64,000 nt of DNA from Plasmodium malariae (GCF_900090045.1 NC_041775.1:806001-870000), one strand, 5' to 3'; counted from the stretch's first letter, positions 1 through 12,230 are shown. Translations and numbers: made by a program. The notes: generated by a model not told the origin, from the letters alone.

Positions 1-574
1 TCCTCTTCCTTTCCCTTTTCTCTTAATTTTAATTTTAATTAATTTTTTTTTTCTTTTCTTTTATGAACAACTAATGAAAAAGGCTTTTTCATGAATATGC
101 AGCCTTACGCTGCTTCATTTTTGTGCCCTTATTTTTTTTATTTATATGTAAATTTTGCACAATGACAATTTTACATTATATTCATTCACGCACATGAATA
201 TATACATTTTAAAAAATTACCTTGCTGGGTCAGGTCATTTTTTTTAAGCAATATATATTTCTAACAACCATTTTTTTGTTCATAACTTCTCTGCCTTTTG
301 TTTTTTTTTTTTTTTTTTTTTTTGGCATATGTAAAGTACTCAAAAGGTAGCTTAAAAGGTATGAAAGGAAAACCTGTCGACCGCGTACCTTTTACATAGA
401 TGTATGTATTCATTTATATTTATATACATAGTTACATGTAAATAATTATTTATTATAATATATATATATATATATATATAAACAAAATGCATATGTTGTA
501 GTACATGCGTACGTATATACATACATATATGTATATGTATTGTACGTATGTATGCAAATGCGGAGTGATTAAAA
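1..574. other. intergenic, upstream of AAA gene
   Basis: No coding signal is visible. The stretch has T-rich tracts (a run of more than 20 T near 301-323), a (TA)n tract at about 455-480 and TG/TA-type repeats at 505-555, as expected of a Plasmodium 5' flank. It is presumably the promoter/5' UTR of the gene starting at 575. Confidence 0.6.
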
Positions 575-3500
575 ATGAGGGAAAGGGGGGACGGACTGCT
601 CATTGAAAACCTGTGCGTGTACTGCAACTCAAACAAATCCTTTTCTTACCTTCAAAAATGTGCTTATAATGAAAAAAAAGATGAAAGAGCTTTAAAAAAT
701 GAGTATGAACAACTAGTGTACAAAAAAACAATAAAATATAAATGGGTGAAAAACTTATCATATAATGAATGTCTTCTACATGTTTTGAAGTATGTACAGG
801 AGAACAATAATTTGCATTGCATGAAAAAAAAGTATTGTGAACAAAATCATTACAAGTCTTCATCCGTCACTTATAATATACATAACAAAAGTACTCACGT
901 ACATAATAAAACGTTTGTAAAAAATAAAAAGTATGTCATACATGCTTCCCGCCTTTATGCAAAAAACAAAAGATCCTTTAAACCAAAAACTGTTGTAGAC
1001 AAGGCCTTGAGGGTGAAAGAAGAGCTTGTGAAAGAGAAGCTTGTGAGAGAGAAGCTTGTGAGAGAGAAGCTTGTGAGAGAGAAGCATGTGAAAGAGAAGC
1101 TTGTGAAAGAGAAGCTTGTGAAAGAGAAGCTTGTGAGAGAGAAGCTTGTGAAAGAGAAGCTCCTAAAAAATAACATGAGAAAGAATAATATAAATTCATG
1201 TGGTAAATATGTGCAAGACAAAGCGAAAAAAAACTTTAAATTAAAAAAATCAGCAGAAAAAGAGCAACAAAAAAAAGGAGGAAAAAAAAAGGCTGATATG
1301 TACATATACTTGTTTAATCTTTTTGTGAGAAGAAAATATTACAAAAGAATATCAAGGCTATGGTTAGCTAATTTCTTAAAAAGGAATGGTTTATTATATA
1401 AAAATCTAGCTATGCAATTAATTAATATTTTGATTATAAAAACTTGGATAATATTTGATGTTCAATTTTGGAACTTTTTTTTTTCGAAAAATTTGATAAA
1501 TTACTTTAACACGAATTTATACTTTCTTGTTGGTAAACCAGGGAATGAAAAAAAAAATTTCCTGATGGATATTTTTTTGTCTTTTCCTTTTAAATATTCA
1601 AGTGATACAACGCACATCATTGATCTAACTCAGTATGAACAATGTTCGATAGTAAGTGACTACAGATTTGTAATAAATCCAACTAGCTTTTTAAAGAAAG
1701 TGGAAAATGCTTTAAAAAATAGCTCGGTAATATCTTCTCCGAACATTAAGAAAATTAACAGAATAAAAAATATTAACAAACCATATTTCGCATTTAAAAT
1801 ATTTGACTCTTTAAAAATTAAAGGCGATCACATGCTACGGGCCAAGTCGAGCACTTGCAAAATATGTACATGCAAAATACATTATTACAATTTATGTGCA
1901 CGCAAAAATTGCGCTTGCAAAGTATGTTATTATAAAAATGGTCCCTTCGACGTAATGCACCCGCCGCCGAGGGTACTGAACGGACAAAACAAAAATGTAA
2001 AAACGCGTTGTCTGCATAAATGCTGTGCCATTCCAAATAAGACCACCCCGAACAATAGAAATAGTATGCTGGATGAAAATGCAAAAATACATGATGAAAA
2101 AAGATCCAGCAATTTAAAAGATAATAGCAAACAAGGTTACCATGACAATAAGGAACAAAGAAATGATTCGAATGAAATGAATAGTGAAAAAGGAGGATTT
2201 ACTTCTTTCCTTTCAGATAGCGAAAGTTGTAGTAGTTTCGATTTGTATAATTATAAGGAGAACCAGTATAATAAGAATTACTTTTTAAAAAATGGCCAAG
2301 ATGATGCATATAAAAAGAAGGGATATGTAAATAAAATTCTATATCCATACTACTACGAAATTGCGCTAAAGGAGTGTGTAATAACAGATATTGAAAGGAA
2401 TACAATTCGGAAAATAGATCCATTTAATAAAAACTTAGAATATCTTCTAATCAGTTTTACGAAAATAGCCTTAGTGAAGCAGTTGGTATGGAAAAGAAAA
2501 ATTTTTAGGTTGCTTTATTATTTTTTTAAAAAAAAAATGGGTCAAAATATGGACCGAATTTCTGGTCGATGGGTTGGCCAGAAAATCCTCGGATTGAACT
2601 TATTTAATGGCGGGTATTCCTTCATACTAATCAAAAACTTTGATCAAATAAATATGTTTTCTGTTTTAAAAAAAAATTGTATTATATTTTTACTCTTAAA
2701 ATATATATATATGTGGAAAGAGCTAAACCTGAATGTACATATGTTTATCACAGGGTCTTTTAGCAATGCTACACCGTGCAATATATTATGTAGCAGCAGC
2801 TTTAATAATAGCATTGATACTACTAGTAGTAGTAGTAGTAGTAGTAATTGTTGTACCATCAGTAATACATACAACAATGTTATTTCATTTTTTTCTTGTT
2901 ACTTGAAGAATTTTTTCGTTTTTGTAGTGCCTACACTCCTTCATAATGAAGACAGATATAAACTATTGACACATTTGTTTTTAAAAAATAAATTGAATTA
3001 TTCTAAAGATCAACTTGAAAATGTTTCTAAAATTACAAATTCTTATAACAAGGCAAATTTAATGAAACTATTTGAAGATGAATACCGTGAAAGAATTATT
3101 CATTTGATGAAGAAAAAAAAAATACATGCACGGTTAAGGAAAAACAAGTTTATAAAAGAGTTAGTATTTCAAAATAAATATAAGAAGTATCATTTTTTTT
3201 CTAAAACACTGAATTTTCAAAATGAATCGCACTTGTTCATACATAATGAAGACTTTGAATTATTTAAGAAAAAAAGTTTTGAAGAGTTTCGTAAAAACAT
3301 ACTCAATAAAACCTACGGGTTTAATGATATAATAGGGGAGGATGAGCTAGTACGCACATTGAAGAGGGAAGTTGTGCAGGCCTTTTTTTGCAATGATCGT
3401 AAAGGGAGTGGAAATAATGACAATAGCAGTAGAAGCAGAGACTGTAGTGGTGGTAACACCCCATTTAACAGTGTGGGCATATTAATACATGGCACAAGTG

Positions 3501-4711
3501 GGTCAGGAAAAACTTTCATATCAAAAAAGATCATTGAAGAATGTAATTGTAATTCTATTATTATAAACTGCTCGAATATATTTAATAAAATAATGGGGGA
3601 ATCTGAAAAACTTGTTAATGAAATTTTTCATTATGCCAAAAATAAATTACAGCCATGTATAATACTTATGGACGGAATAGAAAATATATGTTTTAAAGAA
3701 GACACATTTTCAAATGTAATGGAAAAGTTTGCTAAAAGGTTAAAATTTTGTTTTTATGAAAATATTGATAGAATACATTTTGAGAGAAAATGGGATATGA
3801 GTCATAATATAATAAAACCTTTTTCTGTTTTAATCATAGCAACTACAACAGATATTAAAAATGTTGATCATAATTTGTTAACAAATTATAGAATAACACA
3901 TATATATAAAACGAAAGAATTTATATCATGGAATGATAAAGATATATATACCCTTTTTGAAAGATGCTTAAGAAGCAACAACATAAAATCAACTCATTTC
4001 ATTTACTCCAAAAAGTTTCAACATTTTGTATCCGAACATATTTTAAAAAAGAAAGATAAATTCTCACCGCTCTTTATTTCGAATTTGTGTAGAGACAGCC
4101 TAACTAGTTACGTTCAAAGGAATATTTCAAAAGGTTATAGCCAAAAGATATGAAGACGACAATAAACGAGAAAGATTATATTAAATTTTTTTTTTTTTTT
4201 TTCCATTAGCAGAAAAAAATAATGCACACATATGTGTACATTCATGTATGTGAATGTATATATGCATGTATGTACTTTCCTCCGTTTGTTATACCTCTGC
4301 CTTTTTCTTTTACGCGCGCTTTATTGTACACAAAAACCCCATTTTTGGAAATGCTCTTAAATATATTTGTTCTTTCGTTAATATTTATGCGCTGTGCATG
4401 TACATATTTTTACCATTCGTGAAAGTTTTCATATGGCTCATTGAGCTTCTGTTCTTTATGACTTCTTTACATCTTTGCTTGTTCACCTCTTTGCTTTTTT
4501 TTTTTTTTTTTTTTCTCCCTGTAGTTTTATACTTTTTGAATTATTTCATTGTGCCAAATTTTTACCCTATATTCCCAATATTTTTTCTCATTTTTACCAA
4601 ATTTTTAGCCATTTTTGCGAAATTTTTTTAAATTTTTTTTTAGGAAGTGAAGCAGAAGCCGAATTACAAGTAGAAGATTTTTACGAGGCTATAAAAAGGA
4701 CGACTTTCTAA
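575..4711 (+). CDS. AAA+ ATPase-like protein, two exons, degenerate active sites
   Basis: Exon 1 is 575-4133 and exon 2 is 4644-4711 (intron GTTATA..TTTTAG, phase 1), giving about 1208 residues. The C-terminal AAA domain (about residues 930-1208) opens with FNDIIGEDELVRTLKREV, a typical type-II AAA entry. It has a Walker A GTSGSGKT at about 973-980 and an MGESEKLVNEIF helix. The Walker B reads LMDG (D1033, G1034), so the catalytic Glu is replaced by Gly. Sensor 1 reads ATTT near 1090 instead of containing Asn. Exon 2 supplies the usual C-terminal EDFYEAIKR lid ending. A remnant of a first nucleotide-binding loop (GKPGNEKKN, near 320) lacks the GKT signature. Residues 147-195 are an EKLV(K/R) repeat; residues 425-450 are Cys-rich. 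By architecture it belongs near Cdc48/Pex1/NVL-type double-AAA proteins, but I cannot name the orthologue. Weak or absent ATP hydrolysis is inferred. Confidence 0.85.
1017..1160 (+). repeat. 15-bp tandem repeat inside AAA gene (EKLVK/R)
   Basis: About nine imperfect copies of a 15-bp unit (gagaagcttgtgaaa or gagaagcttgtgaga) are in frame and encode EKLVK/EKLVR with one EKHVK and one EKLLK variant. The charged pentapeptide array probably forms a helix. The antisense strand is stop-free here only because of the repeat. Confidence 0.9.
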
Positions 4712-5346
4712 TAAAAAAAAAATTATTGCGCATTACAAATGTATGGAATAATTGGCAATATAGGCAATATGTGTAAGCAATCCTTTTTTTCTTGTGCCCC
4801 AATTTTTTATTTGTTTTATTTTTTTAAATTTAATAATTCGTTTATTGTCTTTTGAATACGTATATTCTATTTAATACTGACGCATCTGAAGTTTTATTTT
4901 TGTACCACCTACTTTTCGTACACTTCTGCTTCTATATTCCCTGACACGTTTTAGAAGCGAAAGCGTACTATTACTAAAATGCGCTTATAAAATTGTACAT
5001 ATACATACAATATATATATGTATATATGTATATATGTATATATGCATATGTATTTATATACGCTGTATGTACGTGTGGCATAATTTGAGGAACTCTCTAA
5101 CCCAAAAAAAAAAAAAAAAAATAATAAATAAAAAAAAAATGAAAATATAGTTTAATATAAAATAGTATAACATAATAAAATAAAAGGAATGTTTAACTAC
5201 TGTTATAGTTTTTCTTTTCTTTCGTTTCTTTTTTCGTATTAGAAAAAATCCCACTTAGTCATGTTTTTCATTTCACATATTTTATACAGAATTTGAGAAG
5301 ACCCCAAGGCAATATTTTTGCATGTAAACTTTTATGTGCACATATA

Positions 5347-5378
<32 letters not shown>

Positions 5379-5525
5379 CCATACAATACTATTATAATAG
5401 AATTCTAATCATACGTCGTTAATTTTTTGGTATGATTAAAAGTATTTATAAATATTAACTCTTATATTTTAATCTTTAACAGCAAATTTTATCTTAACAT
5501 TCTGCCCATTTAACAATTAGAAGCC
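4712..5525. other. intergenic between AAA and FRA10AC1 genes
   Basis: No reading frame worth reporting. It contains (TA)n tracts at about 5012-5045 and 5342-5380 and an A-rich tract near 5103. It serves as 3' flank of the AAA gene and 5' flank of the next one. Confidence 0.6.
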
Positions 5526-6639
5526 ATGAGTTATGTTGACTTGAGCGGCTACAAAATACCTAAGTTAGAAAGAATAAAAGCTCATTATATAGATTTTACA
5601 CATGCGAACGTATATACCCATGTGCGTGTGGGTATGTGTGTGTTTATGTGTTTACGCGTACATATGTGTGTGTTTATGTGTTTACGCATACATATGTATG
5701 TGTTCGTGTGTGAGCGTATATGCGTATAACCATGTGTTATGTATACACTCACGTATGCACATATATTTGCACTTTGGTTTGCTTACAATTTTAGAAATGT
5801 ATTTGACGCGCTATGTCCATTCGAGAGGCATAAGCTGATGATGTCCCTTCGATTATTAGAAAAAGAAAAAAAAGAAAATAAGAATGAACAGTATTTAAAT
5901 GATTATGATATTCTGAAGAAAAAATACAATTTCATACATGATGTGGTACGAGCATCCTTCCCTCGAAAGGGAAACACAGTTACTTATCTATGCATATATA
6001 AACAAGTATACACTGGCACGTGTTTATATATATATATATGTGCATATGTGTGTGCGAAATTTTTTACAACTGTTCAGTCAAACGAGAAAAATTCCCTTTT
6101 GCAAAGATACTATAACAGCATATGTAACAAATATGTTATATGCGATCTGACAAAGTACAAAGAAACTAAAGTAAGGACAGTATGCACCAGCAACCTTTTC
6201 TAACTTATAATTTGTGTCGTATGATGAAACAATATCCTCTCATTGGTCCTCTATACATATAATTCATTCAGCAGTTACAGAAAATGTAATATATATAGTT
6301 ATATATACAATTACATACATTACTCAGGTGTGAGTAAGGTATATTGCAAGCTATAAATTTTTTTTTTTTTTTTTTTTTTACAACTTTGTAATAGATAGGA
6401 TTAAGGTGGAGAACAGAAGAAGAAATAATTAACGGTAAAGGACATATAATTTGCTCCTCTAAAAAATGCAATAATACAGACTTGAAGACGTACGAGTTTT
6501 TGTTTCAATATGTCGAGGGGGAAATTACAAAGGAGGTGATAAAAACAGATATTCTCCCATATATGTGTGTAAATTTTCAAGTGTTTGTACATTTGTACGT
6601 GTTTGTGCATATGCATGTGTTTGTACATATGCATGTGTT

Positions 6640-6682
<43 letters not shown>

Positions 6683-7268
6683 ACACGTACATGCTATTGT
6701 ACGTGGCTATGCTTATGTACCTGGAATTTTGAACCCTCGTTATTATTCTTCCAACTTTACCAACTTCAGACAAATGTAAAAGTGAGGGCATGTATGGATT
6801 GCGCATATAAATTACATTACAGGAAAATTAAAAAATACTTAAAAAAAAAAGAAAAAAAAAAATTATCAAGGGAACATAGAAAAAAGGAAAAGGACAGAGA
6901 AAGGAATAAAGAAGTGCAAAAGGAAAAAGATAAAGAAAAGGAAAATCGAAAGAAAAGAAATAAGAACGAAGATCGCAGTAGTGAGAGTAACCATTCTTTA
7001 TCTATGCCCCCTGAAAACCGATCAATATTAAGAGAAAAAAAAATATACTATGTAAAAATAAATTTATAAAAATATTAAAGATATATAATGTTTTATTCAT
7101 TTGAACACTTATTAACATGTTGAAAAAAAAAAAAAAAAAAAAAAAAATACATCCACTTTATTTTTTTTTATTTTTAATCAGGTTAAAAAGAAGCTTGAAA
7201 AAATCTCTCTAAAAAATAAAGAAGACAAGAATGAAGAAAATATACATTTCCATGATTTATTATTTTAA
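5526..7268 (+). CDS. FRA10AC1: FRA10AC1-family protein (spliceosome-associated), six exons
   Basis: Exons: 5526 to an uncertain donor, 5795-5945, 6078-6170, 6395-6535, 6770-7051, 7182-7268. The joints from exon 2 onward are phase 0 with GT..AG. Conserved blocks in order: NVFDALCPFERHKLMMSLRL, RYYNSICNKYVICDLTKYKE, IGLRWRTEEEIINGKG, two Cys pairs (CSSKKC and CMDC) that look zinc-binding, a Lys-rich tail, and a C-terminal HFHDLLF resembling the human FQDLFL end. Human FRA10AC1 is reported as a spliceosome component, so a nuclear role is inferred. The exon 1/2 junction is unresolved. The best-looking donor (GTATAT at 5610) is phase 0, but the exon 2 acceptor (5793-5794) needs phase 2. An in-phase donor GTATGT exists at 5696. 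The start at 5526 opens the only plausible frame (MSYVDLSGYKIP). Exon 2 could also end at 5942. Confidence 0.85.
5634..5693 (+). repeat. two copies of a 30-bp TG-rich repeat
   Basis: Two near-identical 30-bp copies (about 5634-5663 and 5664-5693) differ at one site, acgcgtac versus acgcatac. A third, diverged copy follows to about 5715. The array lies where intron 1 of the FRA10AC1 gene should be. Because the unit is 30 bp it stays in the exon 1 reading frame without a stop until 5729. Confidence 0.85.
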
Positions 7269-7832
7269 TAATTTGTAAAAAGAAAAATGTTTTATTTTCA
7301 CATTTATAAGACTTGTACTCGAATTATTAAAACTTACACCTTTTTCATGTGCACAAAAAAGCATTTGTAATTTTGTGATTATTTTCCTTGTGTTGCCATT
7401 CTTTTAATACGCAACATTGCTTTTTTAATTTTTATTTGCTGTTATTTCGTTATGCATTTTATTTTGCATAACTATTTTTTCAGTTAATTTTACTCTACCG
7501 TGTTTGCATTTTTTTTTTTTTTTTTTAACCTTGTTTTTATTATTTTATAACAACAAAGTTTTACCTTTAATTTTTCAAAGTCGTACAAGATCATTCGTAA
7601 AATGCCTAAACATAATATTGCATTAATATGCTCATTTAAAAGAATTGTATATCATACTATTCGAATAGACTAAATTAGGAATAATTCTGAACATTGTACT
7701 TGTTGCTTTTACCTACGTGTGTGAATAGGTAGGCATAATATGTACTTACCTGTTCGTCCGTTTGTGTATATGGGCATACACATGCACGTACATATGCGCA
7801 TACACTAACACCACACAAGCATAGCTTTTTTA
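7269..7832. other. intergenic between FRA10AC1 and CH-domain genes
   Basis: AT-rich, with a T tract near 7509-7526 and TG/CA-type repeats just before the next start (7750-7815). No coding signal seen. Confidence 0.6.
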
Positions 7833-9662
7833 ATGGGGGCTCATAGTTTCGATAACAGGGGGAAGCTTTACAACGAAATTACCAAATGTGGAATATACGC
7901 GAAAAAAAAAGAAACACTGTATCAAACAAAATGTCTAGGAATATATTCTTTTTCTGTCATCATTGACTGGTTAAACAGCCTTTTAATATGCAGTAAAATT
8001 TTAAATGAAAATAACATATATGAAGAAATAAAAGACGGACTGCTGATTTTAAAATTAATAAAAATTTATATACCTCATGTTGAAATTCGTGGAATATTCC
8101 TTAAAGCAATAAAAAAAAAATGTGCAATACAAAATTTAGAAAATGCATTATCAATTATTTATAAGAACAACACTTATTATTACTCTATAGTATCATCAGT
8201 AGATATATATGAACAAAAAGAAAAAAAAGTTAATATTTTTTTGATACAACTATTTGACAGATTTGAATTTCAGAATTTAAAAAATATATCCAGGCCTTTA
8301 TTAAATTGGTACAATTACACACTTAAAAAATTTTCATTATCCCTTTATCGTGAAACAATAAATAATCCTTTTCATATCACAACAAATGAATCATTATTTA
8401 AATATGATAAAAATAAAAATCTTTATTATAATAAAAATTGTGAGTTGAATGTGTGCACACAACATAGTGAGTTCAATATCAGTTACGAAAATAATAATCC
8501 TGATGAATATGCGAAGGACTATAAAACAAAAATATCAAAAAAGGAACAAATATGCATTTTAAAAAATTTTGCAACGTATATACTATATAAGGATAAAAAA
8601 GATTGTCCAAATCAAACACCATACATTGTTAAAGATTTTTCAGATTGCATAAAAATATTTTTTATATTTTACAGACATGGCTATCTTTCCATAGAAGAAC
8701 TTAAAAATGTTGCTAAACCACATATTACAAATACTTTTTATCTTTTACATAGTTTGCTCAGAAAATTAAACATACCAATTATTTTACAGAATAATTACCT
8801 AAGTAATCCTTGTGAAGTTGCAATTCTTTTGCAGTTAAAATATATACAATGTTTCATACATAATAATGGTTATGAAAAATCAATTAATTTGAAAGGAGAG
8901 TTTTTTTTTTCTGACTTGTTAAGAAAAAAATGGGAAATATGCAAAAAAGAGGAAAAAAAAGAAGAGGAAGGGAAAAAAAAAAAAAAAAAAAAATTGGAAT
9001 GCACACATGAAGACATTCAAAACAATGAATATGACAGACCTCAACTAACACATGATAATAATATGTACGCAAACAGATACATAAAAAGGACCCTTCAAGA
9101 ATATAACAAACGAAATATTCACAGAATAATTGTAACTCCGGATATGGAAAATAGAGAATATGAACACTTCAGAAATAAAATAGCCATGTGCTCCTCAGGT
9201 AGTGAAATTGATGAAAAGTTGCATACCCTTGGTCAGCGACAATTTAATATTGTATCCATATGTGATGAAGCAAATGACGAAATAGAAAAGAATGAAACAG
9301 AACTTATAACAGGAATCGAAACAAAATTTCACGAAAAAGGTGGGGAAAAAATTCAAGATACGGAAGTTAAATATGTAAATAATGAAAAGGTTAATTCAAC
9401 AACACGCGGAATTGATGAATGCGAGCACGAAAAAAAACATATGACTCGTACAGGAAAAAAAAAAAAAAAAAAAATTCATAAAAAGGATCAAAATTATTAC
9501 ACACACTCAAAACAAAAAGAACTTGTTCCAATATATGAATCTTTAGAAAAAGAAATATTCAGAGGAACTTCAATAAAAGATATAAGAAAGATGTTCTACG
9601 ATCATATTAACGAAAATATAAATGCTCATAAAAAGGAACAATTAAATTCAAAAATAAATTAG
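7833..9662 (+). CDS. calponin-homology (CH) domain-containing protein
   Basis: A single-exon frame of 609 residues. Residues about 38-148 read as a CH domain. They have the helix-1 Trp (VIIDWLNSLL), the EEIKDGLLILKLIKIYIP block with the conserved DG, KAIKKKCAIQNLENAL, and a closing VNIFLIQLFDRF. A second region, ISRPLLNWYNYTLKKFSL (about 153-170), could be a decayed start of another CH repeat. The middle (about 240-345) is helical and hydrophobic, and the C-terminal third is Lys/Glu-rich low complexity with K-runs. CH domains bind actin or act in microtubule and flagellar proteins; which applies here is not shown. The Met at 7833 gives MGAHSFDNRG. No signal peptide or membrane segment is seen. 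Confidence 0.75.
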   Translation: MGAHSFDNRGKLYNEITKCGIYAKKKETLYQTKCLGIYSFSVIIDWLNSLLICSKILNENNIYEEIKDGLLILKLIKIYIPHVEIRGIFLKAIKKKCAIQNLENALSIIYKNNTYYYSIVSSVDIYEQKEKKVNIFLIQLFDRFEFQNLKNISRPLLNWYNYTLKKFSLSLYRETINNPFHITTNESLFKYDKNKNLYYNKNCELNVCTQHSEFNISYENNNPDEYAKDYKTKISKKEQICILKNFATYILYKDKKDCPNQTPYIVKDFSDCIKIFFIFYRHGYLSIEELKNVAKPHITNTFYLLHSLLRKLNIPIILQNNYLSNPCEVAILLQLKYIQCFIHNNGYEKSINLKGEFFFSDLLRKKWEICKKEEKKEEEGKKKKKKKLECTHEDIQNNEYDRPQLTHDNNMYANRYIKRTLQEYNKRNIHRIIVTPDMENREYEHFRNKIAMCSSGSEIDEKLHTLGQRQFNIVSICDEANDEIEKNETELITGIETKFHEKGGEKIQDTEVKYVNNEKVNSTTRGIDECEHEKKHMTRTGKKKKKKIHKKDQNYYTHSKQKELVPIYESLEKEIFRGTSIKDIRKMFYDHINENINAHKKEQLNSKIN

Positions 9663-11574
9663 TATGCTAAATACCCCCAGGTATGGGAAAAAAGAGCTAT
9701 ACAGAAAAAAAATCCAAAAACTGAAATAATCAAAAAAGCACATTTCATAAAAATCAAATTAAAACTATTCCTTAATATTAAAAGATATTTTAAAAAAAAA
9801 AGTCGAAAAAAAAAAAAAAATGCCTTTAAACGAAAATCACTAGAGAAATATCAAAGAATACAAAAAAAAAAAAAAAACTTACGTTAACATTTCATGAACA
9901 AATATATATATACATACACAAATTTTAAATTAAGCTTCTTAAGAATGCTTGCACATTAAACAAATTTTAAGTTTATGTATACGCTATACTTCTCACATAT
10001 TTCACTAATAGTTCTATGTGTGTGCATTTAAACAAGCATTTCACCTATTCTTGGGTAAAAAAAATTATTCTCCAAATACTATAATTCATATGTGTAAAAC
10101 TAAAAACGCAAATTATTCCACGAAAAGCAAAATAAAGAAAATGTGCATTAAAAATTGTTTTCAAAAAACTAATCACAATAACATTTCTTAAATAATTATA
10201 TTGGTGAATTAACTCTGAGCTTTTGGATAAAGCATCTAATAATTGCTCTTTTTAAAATAATTTGCTTTTTTTTTTTTTTTTTTTAACACTCAGAAAAGTG
10301 TAAAATGTTACGAAAAGCAATTTTCCAAAAATGCTCCGCAAAAATAAAGCTATTCAAAAAATTGATTATTATGTACCTATACGTATATATATATATATAC
10401 ATGTAAAATAGATTAACGTTTTAAACGTATAACCATGATTAATTTTATAATGCACATGGAATTTATTAAAAAAAAAAAAATATTGTGTAGCGGAAACTTC
10501 ATTATTGATATGACAATCCTTCATATGCTTGTATACAAACATAACTATACACATATATATATATATATATATATACGCTTATTTTACGGGAAAGAGTTTT
10601 ACACAGCGTGTTAAGTACATTTATATATATATATATATATATTTGCAATTATATATGTATGTGTATATATTTATATATGTACTTTAAGAACAATGAAACC
10701 TTAAATAGAGCAAAATGAAAATCACATGTGCACAAAATTAATTTTTTGCATGTACTGATATTTTTATATGTTTATTCGACATATTATTTATTTCATAAAA
10801 AAGAAAAGAGATTTTCAAGATTTTTTCTAAATGTAAAAAAATGCTTTAATTTTAATAAAAACTTTAAAATATTATTATTAAATAATTTTATTTTTTCTGG
10901 ATATATATAAACTACCATAATATTGTACCTTTTCCATCAAATATAAGTAAGAACATATCAACTTATATGTGTATACATGTGTACGTATATACATATATGT
11001 ATAAATAATTACAATTTTAAAAACAAAAAATGTATATTCGTGTATTATCAATTTTCCAAATAATTATTATCGTAGCACAATTTTTTGTGTAATTTTGTAC
11101 TATTAAAAATTTTTTATTTTTTACTCTCAAATATATTTCCAATAATTTTTTTTGAACTATTTCCCTTTTTATTTTTCTTATGGCATAACGAATAAAAACA
11201 TAATTATTATATTATGAAGAAATTATACATTTTAAATTGTGATAAAAATAAAAATAAAAAATAAAATATAGAATAATTGTGAGTGCACAAAAATATAAAG
11301 TTCAAAAAAAGAAGGCCAATAGAGTAATGTGCATATGGTCATATATATAATGACACATATTTTACTGATATATATATATATATATATATATATTTCTTTA
11401 TTTCTTTATTTACATATTTACAAATATACACGTACATACATATATAAAATGTACACATATATACACATAAAATACATATAATCGACTTAATTTACATCAA
11501 GGCAGAGTGTAAAAAAATAAAACATAATATAAAATGTAAAAGAAAATTAATTTTTGCATTAATTTTAAAGAAAA

Positions 11575-11671
11575 AGGAAAAATAAAATAAAACAAAATAA
11601 AATAAAATAAAATAAAATAAAAAAAACAAAATAAACAAAATAAAACAAAATAAAACAAAATAAAACAAAAA
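11575..11671. repeat. AAAAT/AAAAC pentamer simple repeat
   Basis: Alternating aaaat and aaaac pentamers over about 97 bases with few interruptions. No coding potential. Confidence 0.9.
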
Positions 11672-11984
11672 CTTGTTACACTTAATCTTATTTTAAAATT
11701 GTATTTTTGATAATTATATTTAAATTACATAATAACATAATATTACATCATAAAAACATGTACTTATATGATCTTTAAAAGCTTCAATAACAAATAATAG
11801 TTCATAACTTTGATCTTAACAATTGAAAAAAATGAAAATTAAATTAAAATTCTTGTTGTTATTTTAATAATCATTTATGAACTAGCCTTTTTTCTTTCAT
11901 TTTTTTTTTTTTTTTGATTTAGTGTATTTAACTCTTTTTTTATCATTTGACCAATTTAACACATTCATATGCATGTTTTGCTTT

Positions 11985-12230
11985 ATTTTGTTTATTTTGC
12001 TTGTTATCCTTATACTTATTTTGCTATTTTTGCTCTTTTTGTTATTTTGCTCTTCTTGTTATTTTGCTCTTTTTGTTATTTTGCTATCTTTCTTGTTTTG
12101 CTATTTTACTCGTTTTGTTATTTTACTAGTTTTGCTATTTTACTCATTTTGCTATTTTACTCATTTTGCTATTTTGCTCTGTTTGTTATATTGCTATTTT
12201 GCTCGTTTTTCTTGTTTTCCTTGTTTCTCT
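11985..12230. repeat. T-rich 15-bp-type tandem repeat
   Basis: Imperfect units of the form tattttgctcttttt / tattttactcgtttt repeat about 15 times. All three forward frames stay open here (encoding Leu/Phe/Cys/Tyr-rich strings), which is a property of the repeat rather than a gene. Confidence 0.85.

Noticed and set aside
4254..4631. 125-residue hydrophobic frame
   Set aside because: It lies inside the T-rich intron of the AAA gene; composition is that of translated pyrimidine tracts.
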